The notes below the pieces were generated by a model. That model saw nothing but the letters and a program-made list of their open reading frames with translations. It searched no databases and was not told where the DNA came from. This document shows, piece by piece, positions 1 through 6,142 of a stretch of 6,179 nucleotides of DNA. Origin of the DNA: Arenicellales bacterium (GTDB lineage: Bacteria > Pseudomonadota > Gammaproteobacteria > Arenicellales > UBA868). How positions within the stretch are numbered: position 1 is the stretch's first letter; every line of letters begins with the position of its first letter. The stretch is from assembly GCA_028825345.1 (NCBI GenBank), contig JAPKAJ010000135.1, positions 1 to 6,179 of the forward strand. Direction: 5' to 3'. A program made the translations under genes and the position numbers.

Positions 1-595
1 CCGTCTCCTTTTCATCTATCCCTATGACGATAAGGTTATCCGACACATAGGTATGCGGCGGCACCTCGAGGTTAGTAGGGGCGGGTACGTTCTTATAGAC
101 CCGACCGGAAAGATCAAACTTGGAGCCGTGACAGGGACAGAAGAATCCACCAACCCAGTCATCGCCAAGACCCGACGCGACCCCTTTGTCAAAATTCTTG
201 CTGGGCGCGCAGCCAAGATGGGTGCAGACTCCAAGCACGACCAAAACATCGGGACGGATGGACCGGTGTGCGTTACGGGCATAATCCGGCTGCTGTTCAA
301 CCACAGCGGAATCCGGATCAGACAGATCGCCCACGATGCTGGCGAGCTCCAAGAGCATGGTCTCGTCACGACGCAGTATCCAAACTGGCTTGCCGCGCCA
401 TTCCACAACCTTCATTTGCCCCGGGGCCAGATCAGTTATATCAACTTCGACCGGCGCTCCGCCCGCTCGCGCACGGGCGCTGGGCTTCATACTGGCCACT
501 AGTGGCACAGCCAGCGCAACGGCGCCGGCAAGGCCAACGCCTGTGGTCACGGTGGTAAGCACACGACGCCTACCGTTATTTATATTGTCAGCCAT
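1..595 (-). CDS. petA: Ubiquinol-cytochrome c reductase iron-sulfur (Rieske) subunit, C-terminus cut by the window edge
   Basis: Rieske [2Fe-2S] subunit of the cytochrome bc1 complex (complex III). It takes an electron from ubiquinol at the Qo site and passes it to cytochrome c1 on the periplasmic side of the inner membrane. I read 198 codons from the ATG at 595 to the edge with no stop; the translation reaches the usual final strand (IVIGIDE), so only a few residues should be missing. Residues 8-14 carry a Tat-type motif (GRRRVLT), followed by one membrane helix at about 15-35 that normally stays as an uncleaved anchor, then an Ala/Arg hinge. The two Rieske boxes are CTHLGC (124-129) and CPCHGS (153-158): C124, H126, C153 and H156 bind the cluster, and C129-C155 form the disulfide. 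The residue two after S158 is F160, where bovine and Rhodobacter proteins have Tyr. petB and petC are expected next, outside the window. An AAGAGAG ribosome site lies 4 bases before the ATG. Confidence 0.96.
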   Translation of the reverse strand, partial: MADNINNGRRRVLTTVTTGVGLAGAVALAVPLVASMKPSARARAGGAPVEVDITDLAPGQMKVVEWRGKPVWILRRDETMLLELASIVGDLSDPDSAVVEQQPDYARNAHRSIRPDVLVVLGVCTHLGCAPSKNFDKGVASGLGDDWVGGFFCPCHGSKFDLSGRVYKNVPAPTNLEVPPHTYVSDNLIVIGIDEKET

Positions 596-599
596 GAAG

Positions 600-606
600 C
601 TCTCTT
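600..606 (-). promoter_or_regulatory. Ribosome binding site of petA
   Basis: AAGAGAG read on the minus strand, 4 bases before the ATG at 595. It supports that start, which also gives the expected Tat motif near the N-terminus. Its first two bases belong to the right arm of a small inverted repeat (605-619), so pairing of that repeat in the mRNA could partly hide the site. Confidence 0.6.
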
Positions 607-619
607 GTGTTAATCACAA
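605..619. repeat. Small inverted repeat next to the petA ribosome site
   Basis: TTGTG (605-609) and CACAA (615-619) are perfect 5-base inverted arms around TTAAT. It could be a weak mRNA hairpin touching the ribosome site or a protein-binding dyad. It is not a good FNR site (TTGAT-N4-ATCAA) or CRP site (TGTGA-N6-TCACA). A 5-base repeat can easily arise by chance. Confidence 0.3.
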
Positions 620-647
620 AAGGCGCCCTGCAAGCATCTCAGGCGCC
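618..647 (-). terminator. GC-rich hairpin plus T run in the petA leader (terminator or attenuator)
   Basis: Read on the minus strand, GGCGCCTG (647-640) pairs with CAGGGCGCC (630-622) with one bulged base, around a 9-base loop. It is followed directly by TTTT (621-618) and then GTGATT. This has the form of a short intrinsic terminator. It lies downstream of the predicted petA promoter (-10 at 666-671) and only about 22 bases before the petA ATG, so it would sit in the petA leader. It could be an attenuator, an mRNA-stabilising hairpin, or a second stop for readthrough from the yyaL-like gene. The T run is short, so termination may be weak. Confidence 0.5.
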
Positions 648-654
648 AACTAAA

Positions 655-712
655 AAAGAGGCGCGATTATAGCAAATCAGCTTGTTTACCCGACACCTGG
701 AATCGCCTCTTT
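655..712 (-). terminator. Long-loop inverted repeat plus T6 after the yyaL-like gene, possible operon terminator
   Basis: On the minus strand AAAGAGGCG (712-704) is the exact inverse of CGCCTCTTT (663-655), and the right arm runs into a total of six T (657-652). It starts 4 bases after the TAA of the yyaL-like gene, where a terminator for the prlC operon would be expected. The loop is 40 bases, long for an intrinsic terminator, and it contains the petA promoter. The repeat is certain; the terminator role is inferred. Confidence 0.45.
666..674 (-). promoter_or_regulatory. Extended -10 promoter for petA
   Basis: The minus strand reads TGCTATAAT (674-666): a perfect TATAAT -10 hexamer with the TGn extension that lets sigma-70 promoters work with a poor -35. 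I see no good -35 at 16-18 bases upstream, which fits that class. Transcription would start near 659, giving a leader of about 64 bases that contains the hairpin at 622-647. The orientation and distance point to petA. Confidence 0.7.
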
Positions 713-715
713 GGG

Positions 716-2545
716 TTATCCCCCGTCACTCACGGCTAGCGCCAGTGCGGCCAGGCGGGAGGCGTGGGAAAAAGGGTTCTGCGCCACGGTATCATAGGCG
801 CGGTCAAGCATCGCTCGGGCCCAACGGGAAAGCGAAGGATCTGCCCCGGCACGTGCCAGTTGCAGGCTGACTTTCGCCAGTACCGCATCAGGCGCTGGCA
901 AAGAATCATCGGAGAATATCTCATGCAGTCCCGATTCAGCCAACGCTCTACCTGGCTCGCGGCGCCAGCCGTTAGCTACCCTAAAATCACGCCAGCCTGC
1001 CTTAGCCACCTCGGCCGCAAGCCGGAAATCGGCTGAATCTCCCGACCAGCGCGCAAAATCCAGCAAAGCGCGGGCCAGGTAAGCGTAATCTGCGAGCGCG
1101 ACCACTCCCAGTGGCTCGTCATTGACTATAGCGCGGCAGAGCGTGCCATCGCGCCACAGCGTCTGCTCTAGGTAAGCTTTGATTCCTCTGGCGATATTTG
1201 CGTATCGCGCAGCGCCGGTCTGGACTGATGCCGCAACGAAAGCCCGCAGAGCAAGTGCGTTCCACCCCGCCAGCTGCTTGTCGTCAACCGGAAGGCCCCG
1301 GGTACGGCGCAGGGTGCGCAATTTTGCCATCGCACTGGCCAGCAGCGTGTGCACATCAGCCAGTGGTTGCCCGAGGGTATTTGCTACCTCGTTCAGGGGC
1401 AACTGACTTACCAGAAGATGCCCCTCCTCGAAAGGCGCCGAGCCATCGAGCGACCATGTTGCGCGCAGAACTTCAAGCTCGTCTTTATGTAGTGTCCGCT
1501 GCAAAGTCTCAAGGTCGAACAGGTAATACGCCCCTTCACGGCCCTGGGCATCAATCGCCGAAAGTGACGCGACCATCGCTCCGTCATCGCTCAGCATATG
1601 ATCCGCCATGAAGTCCAGGGTAGAGAGCCCGACCTCAATGTAATCCTCACGCTGCAATACCTGCCCGGCTCTCAGGTACAGCGAAGCAAGCTGCGCATTG
1701 TCATAAAGCATTTTCTCGAAGTGCGGCTGGCTCCACCCGGGATCTACGGTATAACGGAAGAACCCTCCATCAACATGGTCGCGCAGGCCGCGCCAGGCCA
1801 TCGCATCGAGCGAGCTTTTCAGTACCTCACGCACCGGTGCACTGGCCCGGTGCTGATAGCGGTCCAGCAGATATTCAAGCTGTGGCACGTGTGGAAAGCG
1901 TGACTGATCACCAAAGCCCCCTTCAAAAGTATCGGCGAAAGCCAGTGCCACCTTTTCAAAACTTTTACCCAAAGAAGCTACTTGGGCCGGATCAACCTGG
2001 CCAGCACTATCCGGAAAATTGTCAGTGCCAACGGGTCGAGCCATTGCGGTGAGGTGCTCGGAGTCTTCGCGCCAGATTGCATCCAGTTGCCGGATCACCT
2101 TGGCGAACGAATCTGGCGGCAGGTACAGAACCGCATAGAGTGGGTAACCCTCGGGGGTCAAAAAAACATTCAATGGCCAACCGCCACGGCCTTGGGTTTT
2201 CTGGACAAAATCCATAAGCGTCTCGTCCAAAGCGGGTTGTAACTCCCGATCGACTTTGACCGGCACAAAATCCCGGTTCAGCATCTGTGCGATTTGCGGG
2301 TTGCGATAACTCTCGCGCTGCATCACGTGACACCAGTGGCATGAGAAGTAACCCACCGAAACATAAACCAGTTTGTTTTCTTGGCGGGCTTTTTCAAATA
2401 CCGACTCACTCCAGACCTGCCACGCCACAGGATCATCGCCGTGCAACGCAAGATAAGGCGAAGGGTGCGAACCAAGCTGGTTGGTCAGCGCCTGTGCCGG
2501 GCTCACCAGGGCCAGCCACAAGCAAAGAGCGCCCAGCGTTCTCAT
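716..2545 (-). CDS. YyaL/DUF255 family protein with thioredoxin-like domain and predicted signal peptide
   Basis: A 609-residue member of the YyaL family (thioredoxin-like N-terminal domain, then an alpha/alpha-barrel domain resembling glycoside hydrolases and sugar epimerases). The biochemical role of the family is not established; a redox or protein-quality role is only a guess. Residues 1-19 look like a signal peptide ending in PAQA, predicting export; most family members I know lack this. The thioredoxin part has CHWC at 69-72 and GGWP at 121-124. Family blocks follow: GGFGDQSRFP (209-218), DGGFFRYTVD (259-268), PHFEKMLYDNAQL (274-286), EGAYYLFD (337-344), DDKQLAGWNAL (421-431) and DYAYLARALL (486-495). 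Where the family usually has GGTYFP after the thioredoxin block, this one has AVLYLP (138-143). At 609 residues it is shorter than the usual ~680. Its ATG overlaps the prlC stop as ATGA, and only a weak GGAA lies just upstream, suggesting translational coupling. Confidence 0.88.
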   Translation of the reverse strand: MRTLGALCLWLALVSPAQALTNQLGSHPSPYLALHGDDPVAWQVWSESVFEKARQENKLVYVSVGYFSCHWCHVMQRESYRNPQIAQMLNRDFVPVKVDRELQPALDETLMDFVQKTQGRGGWPLNVFLTPEGYPLYAVLYLPPDSFAKVIRQLDAIWREDSEHLTAMARPVGTDNFPDSAGQVDPAQVASLGKSFEKVALAFADTFEGGFGDQSRFPHVPQLEYLLDRYQHRASAPVREVLKSSLDAMAWRGLRDHVDGGFFRYTVDPGWSQPHFEKMLYDNAQLASLYLRAGQVLQREDYIEVGLSTLDFMADHMLSDDGAMVASLSAIDAQGREGAYYLFDLETLQRTLHKDELEVLRATWSLDGSAPFEEGHLLVSQLPLNEVANTLGQPLADVHTLLASAMAKLRTLRRTRGLPVDDKQLAGWNALALRAFVAASVQTGAARYANIARGIKAYLEQTLWRDGTLCRAIVNDEPLGVVALADYAYLARALLDFARWSGDSADFRLAAEVAKAGWRDFRVANGWRREPGRALAESGLHEIFSDDSLPAPDAVLAKVSLQLARAGADPSLSRWARAMLDRAYDTVAQNPFSHASRLAALALAVSDGG

Positions 2546-4629
2546 GTTTCCAGACCGTTGTGGCGCAGTAAAGCCTCAACCGAGGGCTCGCGACCGCGAA
2601 ACGCGATGAAATTATCCAACGGATCATTGACACCGCCGCTCTCAAGTATCAATTGCAAAAAATCACGGCCACACCTGGGATCAAAAATTCCATCTTCCTC
2701 GAAACGACTGAAGGCATCTGCTGACAGCACCTCGGCCCACTTGTAACTGTAGTATCCCGCCGCATAACCCCCAGCAAAGATATGCGAGAAGCTGTTTTGG
2801 AAGCGATTCCACGCGGGCGCCCGAACAACTGCTATTTTTTCGCGCACTGTATCCAGCGTTTGTTGAATGGCCTGCGCTGTCGACAATGACTCGGCGCCAT
2901 GCACAGTCATGTCAAAAATCGAGAATTCCAGCTGGCGCAACATCTGCAACGCACACTGGAAATTGCGAGCACCGCGCAGCTTATCGAGTAAATCATCCGG
3001 CAGCGGCTTGCCGGTCTGGTAGTGGCCGGAGATCGCTACTAATGCCTCAGGTGCCCAGCACCAGTTCTCCAGAAATTGACTCGGCAACTCCACCGCATCC
3101 CAGGGAACGCCGCTGATACCCGCGACAGCGGGCTCGTCGACCTGCGTCAGCAGGTGATGCAGGCCGTGGCCAAACTCGTGAAACAGCGTAACCACATCAT
3201 CGTGGGTCAACAACGACGGCTTATCGCCTACGGGCGGCATGAAATTACAGGTCAGAAAAGCCGCCGGTAACTGGACGGTGCCATCGGCCAAACGCCGCCG
3301 ACCAATACAGTCGGCCATCCAGGCGCCGCCGCGCTTGTGAGCGCGCGCATACAAATCGAGAAAAAAACATCCGCGTGTCACGCCGGTGTGATCTCGCAGT
3401 TCAAAAAACTGCACGTCTTCGTGCCAGGTGTGTTCACATTCCGCCTTAACAGCACATATGCCAAAAAGTTTTTCGGTCACGGCAAAGAGCCCCTCGAGCA
3501 CCCGCGGCAACGGAAAGTAGGGCCGAACCTGCTCATCGGAAAAAGCAAATCGCGACTGTTTGAGTTTCTCCGAGTAATAAGGAATATCCCAGGCCTGTAA
3601 ATCGTCGTGGCTATGTGTCGAACTTGCGAACTCACGCAACTCGTCAAACTCAACCTGCGCCGCGGGACGGGTGCAGGCAGTCAATCGCTCAAGAAAGTCA
3701 CTGACCTCCTGTGGCGACCCAGCCATGCGATCTTGCAGTGCATACTCGGCGTAACTGGCAAAACCCAGCAGCCGGGCCATCTCGCCACGCCGGGTGAGAA
3801 TCTCGACCATCAGATCACCACTGTCGAAACGCTTGGCGTCAGGGCCGACCTCGCTTGCCCGGGTGACATAAGCCTCGTACATCTGCCGCCTCAACCTGCG
3901 GTGCTCACTGAACATCATGAATGGCAGATAGAACGGCGCCTGCAGCGAGAACCGCCAACCCGGACAACCTGCAGCGCTCGCCGCCTCACGGGCCAACTCG
4001 ACCACGCTGTCCGGCAACCCGGCAAGATCTGCCGTCTCATCGAGGTCAAGAACCCAATGATCGGTAGCGTCCAGAAGGTTCTGCTCGAAACGGTTGGCGA
4101 GGCTTGCCAGTTCGGTCACGATTTCACGAAAACGCTCCCGGGACGATCCCTTGAGCTCTGCGCCGGCGAGTCGAAAATCGCGCAGCGCATTTTGCACCAC
4201 CTTGCGCCGTGCCGCAGAGAACCCGGCAAACCCACTGCTGTCGGCTATTCGATGGTAACCGCGATAAAGAGCCCGATTCTGCCCGACCTCACTCTGAAAG
4301 GCGCTGATTTTGGGCAAACAAGCATCAACTGCAGCACGCAACTCCTGGCTATCGCACACGGCATTAAGATGTGACACAGGCGACCAGACTCGCTCCAGTT
4401 GCTCTTCCATATCCTGTAATGGTTCAGCAAAAGACACCCAATCCGCATCATCGGCGTGTGATTCAAGCGCCTGTATCTGCAAACGGTGCTGGTGCAGCAC
4501 AGCATCGAGTGCTGGCTCTACCAGCGACGGCTTGATCTGGCGAAAACGCGGTAAACCACTCAGATCCAGCAGGGGATTGTCAGTGAGGGGGCTATCTTGG
4601 TTACTCATAAATTGATCGCTATCGGTCAT
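2542..4629 (-). CDS. prlC: Oligopeptidase A, M3 family zinc metallopeptidase
   Basis: Cytoplasmic zinc oligopeptidase (PrlC/OpdA) that cuts short peptides, including degraded signal peptides and proteolysis products. With the ATG at 4629 it has 695 residues, near the ~680 of E. coli OpdA. The zinc site is HEFGH at 484-488 (H484, catalytic E485, H488) with E514 in VELPSQ as third ligand. The C-terminal block HIFAGGYAAGYYSY (616-629) supplies H616, Y626 and Y629, matching the catalytic His/Tyr set of thimet oligopeptidase. The family N-terminus NPLL...IKP is intact and no frame break is seen. The open frame reaches back to a TTG at 4674, but ATG 4629 has AGGTGGGG 8 bases upstream, while ATG 4608, 4653 and 4659 have no such site. 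It is the first gene of a two-gene unit with the yyaL-like gene and is divergent from gorA. In enteric bacteria prlC belongs to a heat-shock operon with rsmJ; here the partner differs. Confidence 0.95.
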   Translation of the reverse strand: MTDSDQFMSNQDSPLTDNPLLDLSGLPRFRQIKPSLVEPALDAVLHQHRLQIQALESHADDADWVSFAEPLQDMEEQLERVWSPVSHLNAVCDSQELRAAVDACLPKISAFQSEVGQNRALYRGYHRIADSSGFAGFSAARRKVVQNALRDFRLAGAELKGSSRERFREIVTELASLANRFEQNLLDATDHWVLDLDETADLAGLPDSVVELAREAASAAGCPGWRFSLQAPFYLPFMMFSEHRRLRRQMYEAYVTRASEVGPDAKRFDSGDLMVEILTRRGEMARLLGFASYAEYALQDRMAGSPQEVSDFLERLTACTRPAAQVEFDELREFASSTHSHDDLQAWDIPYYSEKLKQSRFAFSDEQVRPYFPLPRVLEGLFAVTEKLFGICAVKAECEHTWHEDVQFFELRDHTGVTRGCFFLDLYARAHKRGGAWMADCIGRRRLADGTVQLPAAFLTCNFMPPVGDKPSLLTHDDVVTLFHEFGHGLHHLLTQVDEPAVAGISGVPWDAVELPSQFLENWCWAPEALVAISGHYQTGKPLPDDLLDKLRGARNFQCALQMLRQLEFSIFDMTVHGAESLSTAQAIQQTLDTVREKIAVVRAPAWNRFQNSFSHIFAGGYAAGYYSYKWAEVLSADAFSRFEEDGIFDPRCGRDFLQLILESGGVNDPLDNFIAFRGREPSVEALLRHNGLET

Positions 4630-4637
4630 GGCAGGCG

Positions 4638-4645
4638 CCCCACCT
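4638..4645 (-). promoter_or_regulatory. Ribosome binding site that decides the prlC start
   Basis: AGGTGGGG on the minus strand, 8 bases before the ATG at 4629. It matches five of six bases of AGGAGG. The other in-frame starts (TTG 4674, ATG 4659, 4653, 4608) have nothing comparable, so 4629 is preferred. Confidence 0.6.
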
Positions 4646-4667
4646 GTCCACATGAACATTTGCGTCA

Positions 4668-4697
4668 CTGCCAAAGTTACTTCGATTACTCTATCAT
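4668..4697 (+). promoter_or_regulatory. Candidate sigma-70 promoter for gorA
   Basis: CTGCCA (4668-4673, 4 of 6 to TTGACA) and TATCAT (4692-4697, 5 of 6 to TATAAT) are separated by 18 bases. A start near 4704 would give a gorA leader of about 44 bases. The match is moderate and the region is short, so this is only the best plus-strand candidate. Its -10 lies right beside the candidate prlC -10, so the two promoters would compete for space. Confidence 0.35.
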
Positions 4698-4698
4698 T

Positions 4699-4722
4699 AT
4701 GGGTCGTCAGCGCGAGTTAAAG
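4699..4722 (-). promoter_or_regulatory. Candidate heat-shock (sigma-32-like) promoter for prlC
   Basis: On the minus strand CTTTAA (4722-4717) matches five of six bases of the sigma-32 -35 core CTTGAA, and ACCCAT (4704-4699) matches five of six of CCCCAT. The spacer is 12 bases, one shorter than in groE. The overlapping CATAAT could also serve as a sigma-70 -10, without a good -35. The idea is supported by the known heat-shock control of prlC in enteric bacteria, but the sequence evidence alone is modest. Confidence 0.35.
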
Positions 4723-4747
4723 CGCCTCTTTCCCAGATCTTTAAAAT

Positions 4748-6100
4748 ATGACTGAACATTTTGATTTCCTCGTAATAGGCGGTGGCAGCGGTGGCATGGC
4801 AGGCGCGCGCCGCGCGGCCGAGTACGGTGCCCGCACGGCGATCGTAGAGGGCGATCGACTGGGCGGGACCTGCGTCAATGTAGGCTGCGTGCCCAAGAAG
4901 ATGATGTGGAATGCGGCGCACTTTGCCGACACTCTGGCTATCGCTGATGACTACGGCTTTGCCCTGCCGGATACCACATTCGACTGGGCATCGTTCAAAG
5001 ATGCGCGCGATGCGTATATCTTAAGACTGAACGGTATCTACCAGCGTAATCTGGAATCCTCAAAGGTATCACTGTATACCGGTTGGGCTCAGTTTGACTC
5101 CACCTCAACCGTTCGCGTGGGTGACCAGTGCCTTAGCGCTGACCACATCCTGATTGCGACTGGCGGGCGGCCGATGGTGCCCAAGGTGCCCGGAGCGGAC
5201 CTCGCTATTACCAGCGATGGCTTCTTTGATCTTGGCACCCAGCCACAGCATCCACTGATTATCGGTGCCGGGTATATCGCGACTGAACTCGCCGGGGCGC
5301 TTAATGCGCTTGGGTCCAATGTCACCATGGCGCTGCGCAAAGACATCCTGCTGCGTGGGTTCGATATCACCCTGCGCGAGAGCGTCATGGACGAAATGAC
5401 ATCCGCTGGAATCAACATTCTGACCGGCGTGCAGATAAGCGGTATTGTTCGCGAAGAAAATGGGCTGCTGGCGGTGCAACGCCAGGACGGTGAGCAGATA
5501 AGCGGGTTCGACTGCGTTATCTACGCCATCGGCCGCGATCCGGCCACTGACACCCTGGGCCTGGCATCGACTGGAATTAAACCCGACAGCGCGGGCTACC
5601 TAGGCACGGATGAATGGCAGAACACGACTGTGCCAGGGATTTACGCTGTTGGTGATGTCACCGGGCGCCAGGCCCTGACCCCGGTGGCCATTGCTGCCGC
5701 AAGGCGCTTGTCGGATCGGCTTTTTGGCGGCCAGGATGAGGCACGCCTGGATTACTTGAATATCCCAAGTGTGGTGTTTTCCCACCCTCCGATCGGCACC
5801 GTTGGCCTGACAGAAGACGAGGCACGACAAACTTACGGCCATGACAACGTCAAGATTTACCAGAACCGCTTTACCGACCTGTTTTACTCTGTGACGCACC
5901 ATCGCGTACCGACCGTGGTCAAACTGGTAGTCACTGGCGCGCAAGAGACAGTGGTAGGCTGCCACGTCGTTGGCCGAGCCGCCGACGAGATGATTCAGGG
6001 TTTCGCCGTAGCGGTAAAAATGGGTGCGACCAAAGCGGATCTGGACAACACCGTGGCAATCCATCCCACTGCAGCTGAGGAGTTGGTCACCCTGCGGTGA
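4748..6100 (+). CDS. gorA: Glutathione reductase (NADPH)
   Basis: Reduces glutathione disulfide to two GSH with NADPH, using FAD and a redox-active disulfide; a cytoplasmic homodimer central to thiol balance. It has 450 residues, the same as E. coli Gor. The FAD-binding GGGSGG is at 11-16, the redox pair C42/C47 lies in GGTCVNVGCVPKK, and the NADPH-binding GAGYIA is at 173-178. R197 and R203 (LRKDILLR) are the two arginines that read the 2'-phosphate of NADPH, so NADPH rather than NADH is expected. The second FAD motif is YAVGDVTG (299-306). FSHPPIGTVGL (345-355) opens the dimer-interface domain, and the C-terminal HPTAAEE (439-445) brings catalytic H439 and E444. These residues and the ending separate it from lipoamide, mercuric and trypanothione reductases. 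The start ATG has no clear Shine-Dalgarno site; an A/T-rich stretch precedes it. It stands alone here, divergent from prlC. Confidence 0.97.
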   Translation: MTEHFDFLVIGGGSGGMAGARRAAEYGARTAIVEGDRLGGTCVNVGCVPKKMMWNAAHFADTLAIADDYGFALPDTTFDWASFKDARDAYILRLNGIYQRNLESSKVSLYTGWAQFDSTSTVRVGDQCLSADHILIATGGRPMVPKVPGADLAITSDGFFDLGTQPQHPLIIGAGYIATELAGALNALGSNVTMALRKDILLRGFDITLRESVMDEMTSAGINILTGVQISGIVREENGLLAVQRQDGEQISGFDCVIYAIGRDPATDTLGLASTGIKPDSAGYLGTDEWQNTTVPGIYAVGDVTGRQALTPVAIAAARRLSDRLFGGQDEARLDYLNIPSVVFSHPPIGTVGLTEDEARQTYGHDNVKIYQNRFTDLFYSVTHHRVPTVVKLVVTGAQETVVGCHVVGRAADEMIQGFAVAVKMGATKADLDNTVAIHPTAAEELVTLR

Positions 6101-6114
6101 AGTCGCTCCCCATC

Positions 6115-6142
6115 TTGCCAAAATATCACTGCAAAACATGAT
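6115..6142 (+). promoter_or_regulatory. Promoter-like element after gorA
   Basis: TTGCCA (6115-6120, 5 of 6 to TTGACA) and CATGAT (6137-6142, 4 of 6 to TATAAT) with a 16-base spacer. A second -10-like TACAAT lies at 6169-6174 without a good -35. Either could serve a plus-strand gene beyond the edge. No terminator hairpin for gorA is visible in 6101-6179, and no gene start can be assigned there. Confidence 0.3.

Noticed and set aside
605..619. FNR or CRP operator before petA
   Set aside because: The arms TTGTG/CACAA and their 5-base spacing do not fit either consensus, and the site lies downstream of the predicted transcript start next to the ribosome site.
621..647. AGGCGCC at 621-627 and 641-647 as a direct repeat or att-like site
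   Set aside because: GGCGCC is self-complementary, so the pair is better explained as the two arms of the leader hairpin; there is no integrase or mobile gene nearby.
53..653. Several overlapping plus-strand open frames at the left end
   Set aside because: They are antisense to petA, whose Rieske motifs on the minus strand are unmistakable.
3607..4374. Plus-strand open frame of 255 codons opposite prlC
   Set aside because: It lies wholly antisense to a strongly conserved part of prlC, shows no recognisable domain and has no convincing ribosome site; it mirrors prlC codon use.
4630..4674. Longer prlC start at TTG 4674 or at ATG 4659/4653
   Set aside because: The extra N-terminal residues do not resemble the family and have no ribosome site, while ATG 4629 has one at good spacing.
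4742..4747. TAAAAT directly before the gorA ATG as a -10 box
   Set aside because: Transcription would begin inside the coding region after the ATG, and the next in-frame ATG would remove the FAD-binding motif.
5600..6139. Minus-strand open frame of 179 codons opposite the gorA 3' end
   Set aside because: It is antisense to conserved gorA sequence including the catalytic C-terminus, and the product shows no family motif.
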